Below are positions 18,091 through 26,365 of a stretch of 64,000 bases of DNA, piece after piece (the stretch's first letter is position 1; each line of letters starts with the position of its first letter). This stretch comes from Streptomyces sp. CB02261. GTDB lineage: Bacteria; Actinomycetota; Actinomycetes; Streptomycetales; Streptomycetaceae. The position numbers and the translations under genes are program-made. The stretch covers positions 186,001 to 250,000 of the forward strand of contig NZ_LIVX01000007.1 in assembly GCF_001905665.1 (NCBI RefSeq), in the 5' to 3' direction. The notes below the pieces were generated by a model that worked only from the letters and a program-made list of their open reading frames with translations, made no database searches and was not told the origin of the DNA.

Positions 18091-18806
18091 GCACGTACGT
18101 CTACGGCATCGCCCCCGCAGACCGGAAGCTGCCCGACACGATCGAGGGCATCGGCCAGCCGCCGATGCCGGTACGCACCGTGCGCAGCGGCGAGCTGGTC
18201 GCCCTGTGCAGCGACGCGCCGCCCGAGCTGAAGGCCAAGCGCCGCGACCTGTTGGCGCACCAGCACGTGGTGATCACGGCCGGCAAGGACGGTCCGGTGC
18301 TGCCCCTGCGGTTCGGTGGGGTCTCGCCCGACGACGAGACCGTCGCCGCCATCCTGGAGGAGCACCACGACCGCTATGTGGAGCGGCTGAAGACGCTGGA
18401 CGGCAAGGAGGAGTTCAACGTCAAGGTCTACCACGACGAGGAGGCCGTGCTGCATGTGGTGCTCGCCGCCGACCCCGAACTCCTGGCCCGGCACGCCGCC
18501 CAGCGCGCGGCGGGCGGAGCCACCCACGAGGAGAAGCTCGCCTTCGGGGAGCTGGTCGCCCGGGCCGTCGCCGAACGGGAGAAGACCGACGCGGCGCTCG
18601 TCGAGCAGGCCCTCGCGCCGTACGCGGCGGCGGTGGTGCGCGGCCCGGAGGGCAGCGGCTGGCTCGCGAACCTGTCGTTCCTCGTGGAACGCGAACGGCA
18701 GGAGGAGTTCCTCGCCGCCGTACGCGCCCTCCACCAGGAGCACGAGCACCTCAAGGAACAGGTGACGGGGCCGCTGCCCGTGTACAGCTTCGTCGAGACG
18801 GAGTGA
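18087..18806 (+). CDS. gvpF: Gas vesicle protein GvpF
   Basis: 239 residues of the GvpF/GvpL family (STYVYGIAPADRKLP at the start; GPLPVYSFVETE at the end is the family C-terminal signature). In characterised systems GvpF contacts the gas-facing side of the GvpA shell and helps assembly. The ATG overlaps the gvpA stop as ATGA, and gvpG starts four bases after its stop. Confidence 0.93.
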   Translation: MSTYVYGIAPADRKLPDTIEGIGQPPMPVRTVRSGELVALCSDAPPELKAKRRDLLAHQHVVITAGKDGPVLPLRFGGVSPDDETVAAILEEHHDRYVERLKTLDGKEEFNVKVYHDEEAVLHVVLAADPELLARHAAQRAAGGATHEEKLAFGELVARAVAEREKTDAALVEQALAPYAAAVVRGPEGSGWLANLSFLVERERQEEFLAAVRALHQEHEHLKEQVTGPLPVYSFVETE

Positions 18807-18810
18807 CCCC

Positions 18811-19050
18811 ATGGGACTGCTCAAGGAGGTCCTCCTGCTGCCGGCCGCGCCGGTGCGGGGCACCGCCTGGGTGCTGCGGCAGGTCGTCGAGGTGGCGGAG
18901 CGGGAGTACTACGACCCGGAGGTCGTCCACCGCGAACTGGCCGGCCTCGTCGCGGCCTTCGAGGCCGGAGAGATCGACGAGGAGGAGTTCGACCGCCGCG
19001 AGGACGACCTCCTGGCCCGCCTGGAGACGGCGCGGCGGGACATCCGATGA
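18811..19050 (+). CDS. gvpG: Gas vesicle protein GvpG
   Basis: 79 residues, matching GvpG: a hydrophobic start (GLLKEVLLLPAAPVRGTAWV) followed by an acidic coiled-coil-like region (LVAAFEAGEIDEEEFDRRED). GvpG is an essential minor assembly protein in characterised gvp systems. It follows gvpF almost directly; 72 bases separate it from gvpJ. Confidence 0.92.
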   Translation: MGLLKEVLLLPAAPVRGTAWVLRQVVEVAEREYYDPEVVHRELAGLVAAFEAGEIDEEEFDRREDDLLARLETARRDIR

Positions 19051-19122
19051 CCACTCCCACGCGCGCCCGGTGCCCGACGGGGCCGGGCCGCCCGCACAGC
19101 CGGAAGACGAGGAGGACACCGT

Positions 19123-19434
19123 ATGACGATGCCGTCGGGACTTCCCCGTCCGTATGACGAGCAGTCGGCCAACCTCGCCGACATCCTGGAACGCGTCCTC
19201 GACAAGGGCGTGGTCATCGCCGGGGACATCCGCATCAACCTCCTCGACATCGAACTCCTCACCATCAAGCTGCGTCTCGTCGTGGCCTCGGTCGACCGGG
19301 CCAAGGAGATGGGCATCGACTGGTGGGAACAGGACCCGGCCCTGTCGTCCGGAGCCCGCCGCAACGAGCTCGGCCGGGAGAACGAGGAGCTGCGCCGCCG
19401 GATCGAGGAGCTGGAGGCGAGGCAGGAGTCATGA
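19123..19434 (+). CDS. gvpJ: Gas vesicle protein GvpJ (GvpA-like minor protein)
   Basis: 103 residues with the GvpA/J/M/S core (NLADILERVLDKGVVIAGD, LLDIELLTIKLRLVVASVD) and a short coiled-coil tail (ENEELRRRIEELEARQ). This is a minor vesicle component thought to form the end caps or nucleate assembly. The assignment to GvpJ rather than GvpA rests on the GIDWWE motif after the core and on its position before gvpL. The stop overlaps the gvpL ATG. Confidence 0.88.
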   Translation: MTMPSGLPRPYDEQSANLADILERVLDKGVVIAGDIRINLLDIELLTIKLRLVVASVDRAKEMGIDWWEQDPALSSGARRNELGRENEELRRRIEELEARQES

Positions 19435-20279
19435 AGGACGAACCGCTGCTGTACGTGTACGCCGTCGTGCGGGCCTCCGGTACGACCGGGCCGCCTCCCG
19501 GCCCCCCGGCCGGTGAGACCCTGGGCGCGGGCGTCACGACCGTCGCGCACCGGGGCCTCACCGCCCTCGTCGAGGAGGTCCCGGCGGCCGACTTCGACGA
19601 GGCGCCCCTGCGTGCGCGCCTGGAGGACCTGGACTGGCTGGCGGGGGTGGCCAGGGCGCACCACCGTGTGGTCGCCGCCGCCGGCGGCCATGTCACGACG
19701 GTGCCGCTGCGCCTCGCGACCGTCTGCCGTGGCGAGCCGGGCGTGCGCCGTCTCCTCGAAGAGGGCGAGCACCGCCTCTCGGAGGCCATCGACCGCCTGA
19801 CCGGCGCCCACGAGTGGGGGATCAAGCTGTACGTCGACGAGCCGTCCGCCGCCGCCGGGGCCGCGAGCCCCGGCGGCGGCGCCGCGGAGCCGGCGAGCTC
19901 CGGGCGTGACTACCTGCGGCGCAGGCTGGGGGACCGGCGGGCCCGCCAGGACGTCGACGACACGGCCGCCCGTACCGCACGGGACCTGCACGAGTCACTC
20001 GCGCGGGTGGCGGCGGAGACGGTGCTGCACCCGCCCCAGCAGGCGCGGCTGGCCGAGGGGCCCGGCCGGAACGTCTTCAACGCCGCCTATCTCGTCCCCG
20101 ACGGGAGGCGGCAGGAGTTCCTCGACACGGTCACCCCGCCCGAGGATCTCCACGCGGGTCTGCGCGTGGAGATCACCGGCCCCTGGGTGCCCTACTCGTT
20201 CACCCGGACCGAGACCGATGCCGTGGGGACCGCGAGCGAGGCCGCACGGACCGGGGCGGACGGGGGGCCGGACCGATGA
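19431..20279 (+). CDS. gvpL: Gas vesicle protein GvpL (GvpF/L family)
   Basis: 282 residues. GvpF/L family ends are present (LLYVYAVVRASG at the N-terminus; VEITGPWVPYSFTRTE near the C-terminus), with a Gly/Ala-rich insertion near residue 140 that GvpF lacks. It is predicted to act with GvpF in vesicle assembly. The ATG at 19431 overlaps the gvpJ stop, and its own stop overlaps the gvpS start. Confidence 0.91.
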   Translation: MKDEPLLYVYAVVRASGTTGPPPGPPAGETLGAGVTTVAHRGLTALVEEVPAADFDEAPLRARLEDLDWLAGVARAHHRVVAAAGGHVTTVPLRLATVCRGEPGVRRLLEEGEHRLSEAIDRLTGAHEWGIKLYVDEPSAAAGAASPGGGAAEPASSGRDYLRRRLGDRRARQDVDDTAARTARDLHESLARVAAETVLHPPQQARLAEGPGRNVFNAAYLVPDGRRQEFLDTVTPPEDLHAGLRVEITGPWVPYSFTRTETDAVGTASEAARTGADGGPDR

Positions 20280-20464
20280 TGAGCGACCAGCGCGAGATCG
20301 CCCTGGTCGACCTCCTCGACCGGCTCCTCGCCGGCGGCGTGGTCCTGGCCGGCGACATCACCCTGACGATCGCCGACGTCGACCTCGTCCGCGTGGACCT
20401 GAAGGCGCTCATCAGCTCCGTCGGCGACGCCGTGCCCTCCCCGTGGAAGCAGGTGACACCGTGA
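20276..20464 (+). CDS. gvpS: Gas vesicle protein GvpS (GvpA-like)
   Basis: 62 residues made almost entirely of a GvpA-like core (IALVDLLDRLLAGGVVLAGD, then TIADVDLVRVDLKALISSV). Two ATG codons occur in tandem at the start; the first overlaps the gvpL stop. The position between gvpL and gvpK matches gvpS in other streptomycetes. Confidence 0.88.
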   Translation: MMSDQREIALVDLLDRLLAGGVVLAGDITLTIADVDLVRVDLKALISSVGDAVPSPWKQVTP

Positions 20465-20736
20465 CGACCTCACCACGACGGGTGGAACTCGACCCCGACA
20501 CCGTCGAACGCGACCTCGCCTGCCTGGTCCTGACCGTCGTCGAGCTGCTGCGGCAGCTGATGGAGCGCCAGGCCCTGCGGCGGGTCGAGGTGGGCGATCT
20601 CACCGAGGAGCAGGAGGAACGGCTCGGGCTGACCCTCATGCTCCTCGAGGACCGGATGGGACTGCTGCGCGACCGGTTCGGCCTGGAACCGGAGGACCTC
20701 AATATCGATCTCGGTCCGCTCGGCAAACTCCTCTGA
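20461..20736 (+). CDS. gvpK: Gas vesicle protein GvpK
   Basis: 91 residues with the GvpK pattern VERDLACLVLTVVELLRQLM, RQALRRVEVGDLTEEQEERL and a conserved end DLNIDLGPLGKLL. GvpK is an essential assembly protein. The GTG start overlaps the gvpS stop as GTGA. It closes the cluster; gvpN, gvpC and the gvpY/gvpZ genes seen in some streptomycetes are absent here. Confidence 0.92.
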   Translation: MTTSPRRVELDPDTVERDLACLVLTVVELLRQLMERQALRRVEVGDLTEEQEERLGLTLMLLEDRMGLLRDRFGLEPEDLNIDLGPLGKLL

Positions 20737-20742
20737 AAGAGG

Positions 20743-20767
20743 GTTTGTTCCGACCGGGTGGGGCTAC
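20743..20767 (+). promoter_or_regulatory. Weak sigma-B-like promoter: GTTT, 15-base spacer, GGCTAC
   Basis: GTTT at 20743-20746 and GGCTAC at 20762-20767 have the same 15-base spacing as the better sigma-B-type sites but differ from GGGTAC by one base. A transcript would begin close to the ATG at 20777, which would make it leaderless. Low confidence. Confidence 0.3.
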
Positions 20768-20770
20768 ACG

Positions 20771-21163
20771 ATGCATATGAGTGCATCGGAGAAGAGCAAC
20801 GAGACCCCGTCCGGTCGGAACAATTCGAGTGCCGCTTCGGAAAGCACCGGCACGCGGAGCCGAACGGGCCGCGCATCGAACGCGGCGAAGAAGACCGTCC
20901 ACGCGGTGGAGAAGGGTGAGGGAACGGTCACCGGGACGCTGACCGCGCTTCCCGCTCCTCTCGCCGAGAAGACCATGGCGGCCGTCCACGCCGTCCGCGG
21001 CACCGGTGGGACGCTGCTGACCGTCGTACGCGCCCGCAAGGCGGTCTCCGGCAGCGCCGCCGTGAGCGCGGCCGCCGCGCTCACCGGAGCGTACGCGCTG
21101 GGACGCCGGGCGGGGCTCCGCTCCCGCGGTCCCCTCTCCCGGCTCACGGGCGGCCGTCTCTGA
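20771..21163 (+). CDS. Hypothetical protein after the gas-vesicle cluster
   Basis: Up to 130 residues; ATG codons at 20771 and 20777 are both possible and the second may be leaderless. The first 45 residues are polar and Ser/Thr/Arg-rich. The rest contains amphipathic and hydrophobic stretches (SGSAAVSAAAALTGAYALGR) and ends in basic sequence. I do not recognise the family. It lies 34 bases after gvpK on the same strand and could be an accessory to the vesicles, but nothing in the sequence proves this. Confidence 0.6.
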   Translation: MHMSASEKSNETPSGRNNSSAASESTGTRSRTGRASNAAKKTVHAVEKGEGTVTGTLTALPAPLAEKTMAAVHAVRGTGGTLLTVVRARKAVSGSAAVSAAAALTGAYALGRRAGLRSRGPLSRLTGGRL

Positions 21164-21265
21164 CACGCGGTGCCACGGGAAAGAGAAACCGAATTTCCCG
21201 GCCGTGGAGAAGAAGACCGACCCGCTGACGTGAAAACCGTTCCTGCGAGACCCGCTCACGCGACA

Positions 21266-21309
21266 CCCGTCCCCGTGAATTCCTTTTCACGAGCATTCAC
21301 GGGGACGGG
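21266..21309. terminator. Perfect 15-bp inverted repeat
   Basis: Arms at 21266-21280 and 21295-21309 pair perfectly around a 14-base loop. It lies 100 bases after the hypothetical gene and 44 bases before the next ATG. It may end the gas-vesicle transcript or act as an operator for the small membrane protein gene; no U tract follows directly. Confidence 0.55.
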
Positions 21310-21352
21310 CGGGCGGAGCGTTTGCATAAATAATTCCGGAGGTTGAAGACAC

Positions 21353-21514
21353 ATGGTTCCCCTTCTGCTGGTTCTCCTGCTGGCTCTGATCCTGTTCGGC
21401 GCCGGTTTCGCGGTGAAGGCCCTCTGGTGGATCGCCGTGATCGTGCTCGTCCTCTGGCTGCTGGGCTTCGTGGCCCGGCCGAAGGGCGGCTCGGGCCGCT
21501 GGTACCGCTGGTAG
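21353..21514 (+). CDS. Small hydrophobic membrane protein
   Basis: 53 residues: an initial hydrophobic helix (LLLVLLLALILFGAGFAV), a short KALWWIAV turn, a second helix (IVLVLWLLGFVA) and a polar GGSGRWYRW end. It matches the widespread family of tiny hydrophobic proteins with a KALWW-type motif, found in stress regulons of actinobacteria and other bacteria. GGAGG lies ten bases before the ATG. The function is unknown. Confidence 0.8.
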   Translation: MVPLLLVLLLALILFGAGFAVKALWWIAVIVLVLWLLGFVARPKGGSGRWYRW

Positions 21515-21540
21515 GACATTCATCACATGTAGACCGCGCC

Positions 21541-21588
21541 ACGACGACCGCGCCCGCTGCCGACACCGGCAGCGGGCGCGGTCGTCGT
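21541..21588. terminator. Perfect 22-bp hairpin with ACAC loop
   Basis: Arms at 21541-21562 and 21567-21588 are fully complementary with a four-base loop. It follows the small membrane protein gene and is placed to stop its transcript, and can work in both directions. Confidence 0.8.
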
Positions 21589-21612
21589 CGGCTCGCGGGA
21601 CACGACACGGAA

Positions 21613-21653
21613 GAACCCGGCACGGCCCCTGGGAGGGGGGCCGTGCCGGGTTC
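21613..21653 (-). terminator. Perfect 17-bp hairpin after the DUF5133 gene
   Basis: Arms at 21613-21629 and 21637-21653 pair perfectly with a seven-base loop. It starts 14 bases beyond the stop of the minus-strand DUF5133 gene. Together with the neighbouring hairpin it separates two convergent genes. Confidence 0.8.
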
Positions 21654-21666
21654 GACCGTGCTGATT

Positions 21667-21894
21667 TCAGGCCATCAGGACCGAGTCGTCCTCCGGGCGC
21701 GCGCCGGGCAGGCGGTGGCGGGCGGCGACCAGCGCGGTGTCCACGTCCCGCGTGCCCGTGGACACACAGAGCGTGTACGCGATGTCGTCCATACGCCGCC
21801 GTACCTCGGTGCTGCCGTTCTCCGCGTGCAGCACCCTCAGCGTCTCGTACTGCTCGATCAGATTGCTCAACACCGCGGGATGGGCCATCAACAC
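21667..21894 (-). CDS. DUF5133 domain protein
   Basis: 75 residues. The sequence HPAVLSNLIEQYETLRVLHA, then DDIAYTLCVSTGTRDVDTAL and HRLPGARPEDDS is typical of the short DUF5133 proteins found only in actinomycetes; no function is established. The GTG at 21894 has GAGGGGAG six bases upstream and is preferred to the ATG two codons in. A sigma-B-type promoter lies 51 bases upstream, so it is probably stress-induced. Confidence 0.85.
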   Translation of the reverse strand: MLMAHPAVLSNLIEQYETLRVLHAENGSTEVRRRMDDIAYTLCVSTGTRDVDTALVAARHRLPGARPEDDSVLMA

Positions 21895-21944
21895 AGTGCT
21901 CTCCCCTCGCCGTAGGGCGCCGACCGCCCGGTTCGAAGCGCCGC

Positions 21945-21969
21945 GTACCCCCGCACCCCGGTTCCATGC
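21945..21969 (-). promoter_or_regulatory. Sigma-B-type promoter: GCAT, 15-base spacer, GGGTAC
   Basis: On the minus strand GCAT (21969-21966), 15 bases, then GGGTAC (21950-21945). Transcription would begin near 21937, about 43 bases before the DUF5133 GTG. The spacer start GGAACCGGGG resembles that of the sigma-factor promoter (GAACCGGGAG). Confidence 0.62.
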
Positions 21970-22219
21970 GGGTTGACGCGCGGCCTCATGGGCAGGTAGG
22001 CCTCCGGAAGGCGCGGGACGGGAGAGCTCCGGCAGCGGCTCGTTCAGGCCTCTTGATCGGCTACCGCTCTCCTCGTACCGATCACAGCGGGGTAGTGTCG
22101 TCTTTATTGTCGTACGGCAACGGTCGAGGCCGGAGTCGTACAGGAGGGGCGGCGGTCCGGCACCGACCGTGACCGAGGTACACCGCAGCGGGTGCCTGGC
22201 GAGCGAACGAGGATGAGGC
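21970..22219. other. Intergenic region upstream of the hybrid histidine kinase
   Basis: With the DUF5133 promoter it forms a 325-base gap between divergent genes. It has an AT-richer patch (TCTTTATTGTCG near 22100) likely to hold the kinase promoter, but I could not assign convincing -35 and -10 boxes. Confidence 0.4.
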
Positions 22220-25200
22220 ATGTCTGAGACCACGATCGAAGGCTCCTCGGCCGCGCGGCGGCCGGGGCCTGCCGCCGTGGGGGAGTCCGAACTGCGGCAG
22301 CTCCTGGCCGGGCTGACCGCCGTGCGGGACGGAGACTTCGGCACCCGTCTGCCCGACGAGGCGAGCGGGCTGATGGGCGAGATCTCCAGCGTCTTCAACG
22401 GGATGGTCGACCAGCTCTCCCTCTTCACCTCCGAGGTGACCCGCGTCGCCCGCGAGGTCGGCACCGAGGGCACCCTGGGCGGGCAGGCCAAGGTGCCGGG
22501 AGTCTCCGGCACCTGGGCGGACCTCACCGACTCGGTGAACGCGATGGCCGGAAACCTCACCACACAGGTCCGTGACATCGCCCAGGTCGCCACCGCCGTC
22601 GCCAAGGGCGACCTCTCGCAGAAGATCGACGTCGACGCCCGGGGCGAGATCCTGGAGCTCAAGAACACCATCAACACGATGGTCGACCAGCTCTCCTCCT
22701 TCGCCGACGAGGTCACGCGCATGGCCCGTGACGTCGGCACCGAGGGCATCCTCGGCGGTCAGGCCGACGTGAAGGGCGTCTCCGGCACCTGGCGCGACCT
22801 CACCGACTCCGTCAACTCCATGGCCGGGAACCTCACCGCCCAGGTGCGTGCCATCGCGCACGTCGCCACCGCCGTGGCCACCGGTGACCTCTCCAAGAAG
22901 GTCGACGTCGACGCCCGGGGCGAGATCCTGGAGCTGAAGACCACCATCAACACGATGGTCGACCAGCTGTCGGCGTTCGCCGCCGAGGTCACCCGCGTCG
23001 CCCGGGAGGTCGGCACCGAGGGCAACCTGGGCGGTCAGGCCACCGTGCGGGGCGCCTCCGGCACCTGGAAGGACCTCACCGACAACGTCAACGTGATGGC
23101 GTCGAACCTCACCGGGCAGGTGCGTTCGATCGCCCAGGTCGCGACCGCCGTGGCCCGCGGCGACCTCTCCCGCCGGATCACCGTGGAGGCCAAGGGCGAG
23201 GTCGCCGCCCTCGCCGACACCATCAACACGATGGTGGACACCCTGTCGGCCTTCGCCGACGAGGTGACCCGCGTGGCCCGCGAGGTCGGCACCGAGGGCC
23301 GCCTCGGCGGCCAGGCGCGGGTGCCGAACGTGGCCGGCACCTGGAAGGACCTCACCGACAACGTCAACTCCATGGCGAACAACCTGACCGGGCAGGTCCG
23401 CAACATCGCCCAGGTCACCACCGCCGTCGCCAACGGCGACCTCTCCAAGAAGATCGACGTCGACGCCCGCGGCGAGATCCTGGAGCTGAAGACGACCATC
23501 AACACCATGGTCGACCAGCTGTCCTCGTTCGCGGCCGAGGTCACCCGCGTCGCCCGCGAGGTGGGCAGTGAGGGCCGCCTCGGCGGCCAGGCCGAGGTCG
23601 AGGGCGTCTCCGGCACCTGGAAGCGGCTCACCGAGAACGTCAACGAACTCGCCGGGAACCTCACCCGCCAGGTCCGCGCCATCGCCGAGGTCGCGAGCGC
23701 GGTCGCCGAGGGCGACCTGACCCGCTCGATCACCGTCGACGCCTCCGGCGAGGTGGCCGAGCTCAAGGACAACATCAACTCGATGGTCGGCTCGCTGCGC
23801 GAGACGACCCGGGCCAACCAGGAGCAGGACTGGCTCAAGTCCAGCCTCGCCCGGATCTCCGCCCTCATGCAGGGCCACCGCGACCTCGCCGTCGTCGCCG
23901 AGCTCGTCATGGACGAGCTGACCCCGCTCGTCTCCGCCCAGTACGGCGCCTTCTACCTCGCGGAGGACGGCCCCGGCGGCATCGAGCTGGGCCTCGTCGG
24001 CTCCTACGGCCGCCCCGCCGACAGCTCCGGCCACGACCGGTTCCGGCTGGGCGAGTCCCTCGTCGGCCAGGCCGCCCGCAGCCGCCGCACCATCGCCGCG
24101 GAGAACGTGCCCGAGGACTACGTCTCCATCTCCTCCGGCCTCGGCCGGACGGCCCGTGGCAGCCTGATCGTGGTACCGATCGTGGTCGAGGACCAGGTCC
24201 TCGGCGTCATCGAGCTGATGTCCTTCGCCCCCTTCACCTCCGTGCACCGGGACTTCCTGGAGCAGCTCATGGAGACGGTCGGCGTCAACGTCAGCACGAT
24301 CGTCGCCAACGCCCGTACCGACGAACTCCTCGGCGAGTCCCAGCGGCTGGCCGACGAACTGCGCGCCCGCTCCGAGGAGCTCCAGGTGCAGCAGGTCGAG
24401 CTGCAGCGCTCCAACGCCGAACTCGAGGACAAGGCGGCCCTGCTCGCCTCGCAGAACCGCGACATCGAGGCCAAGAACCTGCAGATCGAGCAGGCACGGC
24501 AGGAACTCGAGGACCGGGCCCAGCAGCTCTCCCTCGCCTCCAAGTACAAGTCCGAGTTCCTGGCCAACATGAGCCACGAGCTGCGCACCCCGCTCAACAG
24601 CCTGCTGATCCTGGCCCAGCTGCTCGCCCAGAACCCGACCCGCAACCTCACCGCCAAGCAGGTCGAGTACGCCGGCATCATCCACTCCGCCGGATCCGAC
24701 CTGCTCCAGCTCATCAACGACATCCTCGACCTGTCCAAGGTCGAGGCCGGGAAGATGGACCTCAACCCGGAACGGGTGCCGCTGCGCCGCCTCCTCGACT
24801 ACGTCGAGGCGACGTTCCGCCCGCTCACCACGCAGAAGAGCCTCACCTTCACCGTCTCCACCGCCCCCGGCGCCCCCGCCGACCTGGTCACCGACGACAC
24901 CCGGCTGCGGCAGGTCCTGCGCAACCTGCTGTCGAACGCCGTCAAGTTCACCGAGCGCGGCAGCGTCGACCTGAGCATCGAGCCCGCGTCCGACGACGAG
25001 CTCCCCGCCACCGTCCACCGCGGCGGCGCCGTGGTCGCCTTCCGGGTCAAGGACACCGGCATCGGCATCCCCGCCCAGCACCTGGAGGCCATCTTCGGCG
25101 CCTTCCAGCAGGCGGACGGCACGACCAACCGCAAGTACGGCGGCACCGGCCTCGGTCTGTCCATCAGCCGGGAGATCGCCTACCTGCTCGGCGGTGCCCT

Positions 25201-26245
25201 CACGGTCACGAGCGAGCCCGGCGAAGGCAGCACCTTCACGCTCTACCTGCCCGTCGCCCGGGCGGACCTCAAGGAGCTGTCCACCCAGACCCCGACCCCC
25301 GCGCCGGAACCGGACGAGGGCCCCGAGGACCAGCCCCAGGGCGCCCCCACCGGCCGCCCCGCACTGCCGGCCGGCCCGCAGGCCCGGCAGACCAGACGCC
25401 TCCTCGTCATCGAGGAGCGCCCGCGCGGACTGCTCTCGCTCGTCGCCGAGAACGCGGTCACGGAGCTGACCGCGGACCGCTCGCACGCGGACCGGGAGGA
25501 CATCGAGCTGATCGCCGTCGTCGGACCGCAGGAGGCCGCGACCGCCCTCGCCACCCAGCCGTTCCACTGCGTGGTGCTCGACGTCGACATGGCCCACGGC
25601 GAGGCCCTGCGCTTCCTCGACGCCATGGACGGCGACGAGGCCCTGCGCACCGTCCCCGTCCTCGCCCACAACAACCGCAGGCTCGCCGACGACCAGGAAC
25701 GCGCCCTGCAGGCCCTCGCCCGCCAGCGGCCGCTCGAACTGCTCTCCAGCCTCGACGAACTGCGCGAGCGGATCGCCCTGCACCTGTCGGCGGACCAGCC
25801 GGGCGACGTCGTCCCCCTGATGCGCGGCGAGCACCGGCCGCCGGCGCCGCAGACCATCGACTCCACCCTGCACGGCCGCACGGTCCTCGTCGTCGACGAC
25901 GACGCCCGGAACCTGTACGCCCTCAGCGGCATCCTGGAGCTGCACGGCATCAAGGTCCTGCACGCGGAGAACGGCCGGGAGGGGATCGAGGCGCTCACCG
26001 AGCACCCCGACATCGACCTGGTCCTGATGGACGTGATGATGCCCGAGATGGACGGATACACGGCCACCTCCAGGATCCGGCAGATGCCCGAGCACGCCGA
26101 CCTGCCGGTGGTCGCGGTCACCGCCAAGGCCATGCCGGGGGACCGCGAGAAGAGCCTGGCCTCGGGTGCCAGCGACTACGTGACCAAGCCGGTCGACGCC
26201 GACGAGCTCATCGCCTGCGTCCGCCGGTGGCTGATCGACGGATAG
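22220..26245 (+). CDS. Soluble hybrid histidine kinase with tandem HAMP repeats, GAF and receiver domains
   Basis: 1341 residues and no membrane segment. From about residue 25 to 530 the protein is made of HAMP units, with five near-identical 92-residue repeats, each holding ARGEILELKNTINTMVDQLS-type helices and a conserved SGTW-x-DLT. A GAF domain (about 550-700), a coiled coil (710-770), HisKA with SHELRTP (phospho-His near 786) and a HATPase (N-box LLSNAVKFTE; GTGLGLSI) follow. One degenerate receiver (VVLDVDM) and one canonical receiver (LMDVMMPEMDGY, Asp near 1271) end the protein. The layout recalls fungal group III osmosensing kinases and streptomycete stress kinases. No separate response regulator is adjacent, so phosphate may pass to a distant partner. 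Confidence 0.93.
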   Translation: MSETTIEGSSAARRPGPAAVGESELRQLLAGLTAVRDGDFGTRLPDEASGLMGEISSVFNGMVDQLSLFTSEVTRVAREVGTEGTLGGQAKVPGVSGTWADLTDSVNAMAGNLTTQVRDIAQVATAVAKGDLSQKIDVDARGEILELKNTINTMVDQLSSFADEVTRMARDVGTEGILGGQADVKGVSGTWRDLTDSVNSMAGNLTAQVRAIAHVATAVATGDLSKKVDVDARGEILELKTTINTMVDQLSAFAAEVTRVAREVGTEGNLGGQATVRGASGTWKDLTDNVNVMASNLTGQVRSIAQVATAVARGDLSRRITVEAKGEVAALADTINTMVDTLSAFADEVTRVAREVGTEGRLGGQARVPNVAGTWKDLTDNVNSMANNLTGQVRNIAQVTTAVANGDLSKKIDVDARGEILELKTTINTMVDQLSSFAAEVTRVAREVGSEGRLGGQAEVEGVSGTWKRLTENVNELAGNLTRQVRAIAEVASAVAEGDLTRSITVDASGEVAELKDNINSMVGSLRETTRANQEQDWLKSSLARISALMQGHRDLAVVAELVMDELTPLVSAQYGAFYLAEDGPGGIELGLVGSYGRPADSSGHDRFRLGESLVGQAARSRRTIAAENVPEDYVSISSGLGRTARGSLIVVPIVVEDQVLGVIELMSFAPFTSVHRDFLEQLMETVGVNVSTIVANARTDELLGESQRLADELRARSEELQVQQVELQRSNAELEDKAALLASQNRDIEAKNLQIEQARQELEDRAQQLSLASKYKSEFLANMSHELRTPLNSLLILAQLLAQNPTRNLTAKQVEYAGIIHSAGSDLLQLINDILDLSKVEAGKMDLNPERVPLRRLLDYVEATFRPLTTQKSLTFTVSTAPGAPADLVTDDTRLRQVLRNLLSNAVKFTERGSVDLSIEPASDDELPATVHRGGAVVAFRVKDTGIGIPAQHLEAIFGAFQQADGTTNRKYGGTGLGLSISREIAYLLGGALTVTSEPGEGSTFTLYLPVARADLKELSTQTPTPAPEPDEGPEDQPQGAPTGRPALPAGPQARQTRRLLVIEERPRGLLSLVAENAVTELTADRSHADREDIELIAVVGPQEAATALATQPFHCVVLDVDMAHGEALRFLDAMDGDEALRTVPVLAHNNRRLADDQERALQALARQRPLELLSSLDELRERIALHLSADQPGDVVPLMRGEHRPPAPQTIDSTLHGRTVLVVDDDARNLYALSGILELHGIKVLHAENGREGIEALTEHPDIDLVLMDVMMPEMDGYTATSRIRQMPEHADLPVVAVTAKAMPGDREKSLASGASDYVTKPVDADELIACVRRWLIDG
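22430..23720 (+). repeat. Five tandem 276-bp coding repeats (HAMP units)
   Basis: The DNA encoding the HAMP array repeats with a period of 276 bases (92 codons). Copies share long near-identical stretches, such as those coding for INTMVDQLS and REVGTEG. Such an array can expand or contract by recombination. Confidence 0.85.
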
Positions 26246-26365
26246 GGCCATGGGTCTCCCCGCCGGCACGCACCGCGCCACCGCGCGGGCCCCGCGCCCC
26301 CCACGGCGCACCCTGTCCCCGACCGTCCCGCGGCCCACGGCCGCCCTGTCCGAGGAGTCCCCGTC

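Noticed and set aside
20764..21147. A minus-strand frame opposite the gene after gvpK
   Set aside because: It has no recognisable domain and no promoter, and the plus-strand frame continues the direction of the gvp cluster.
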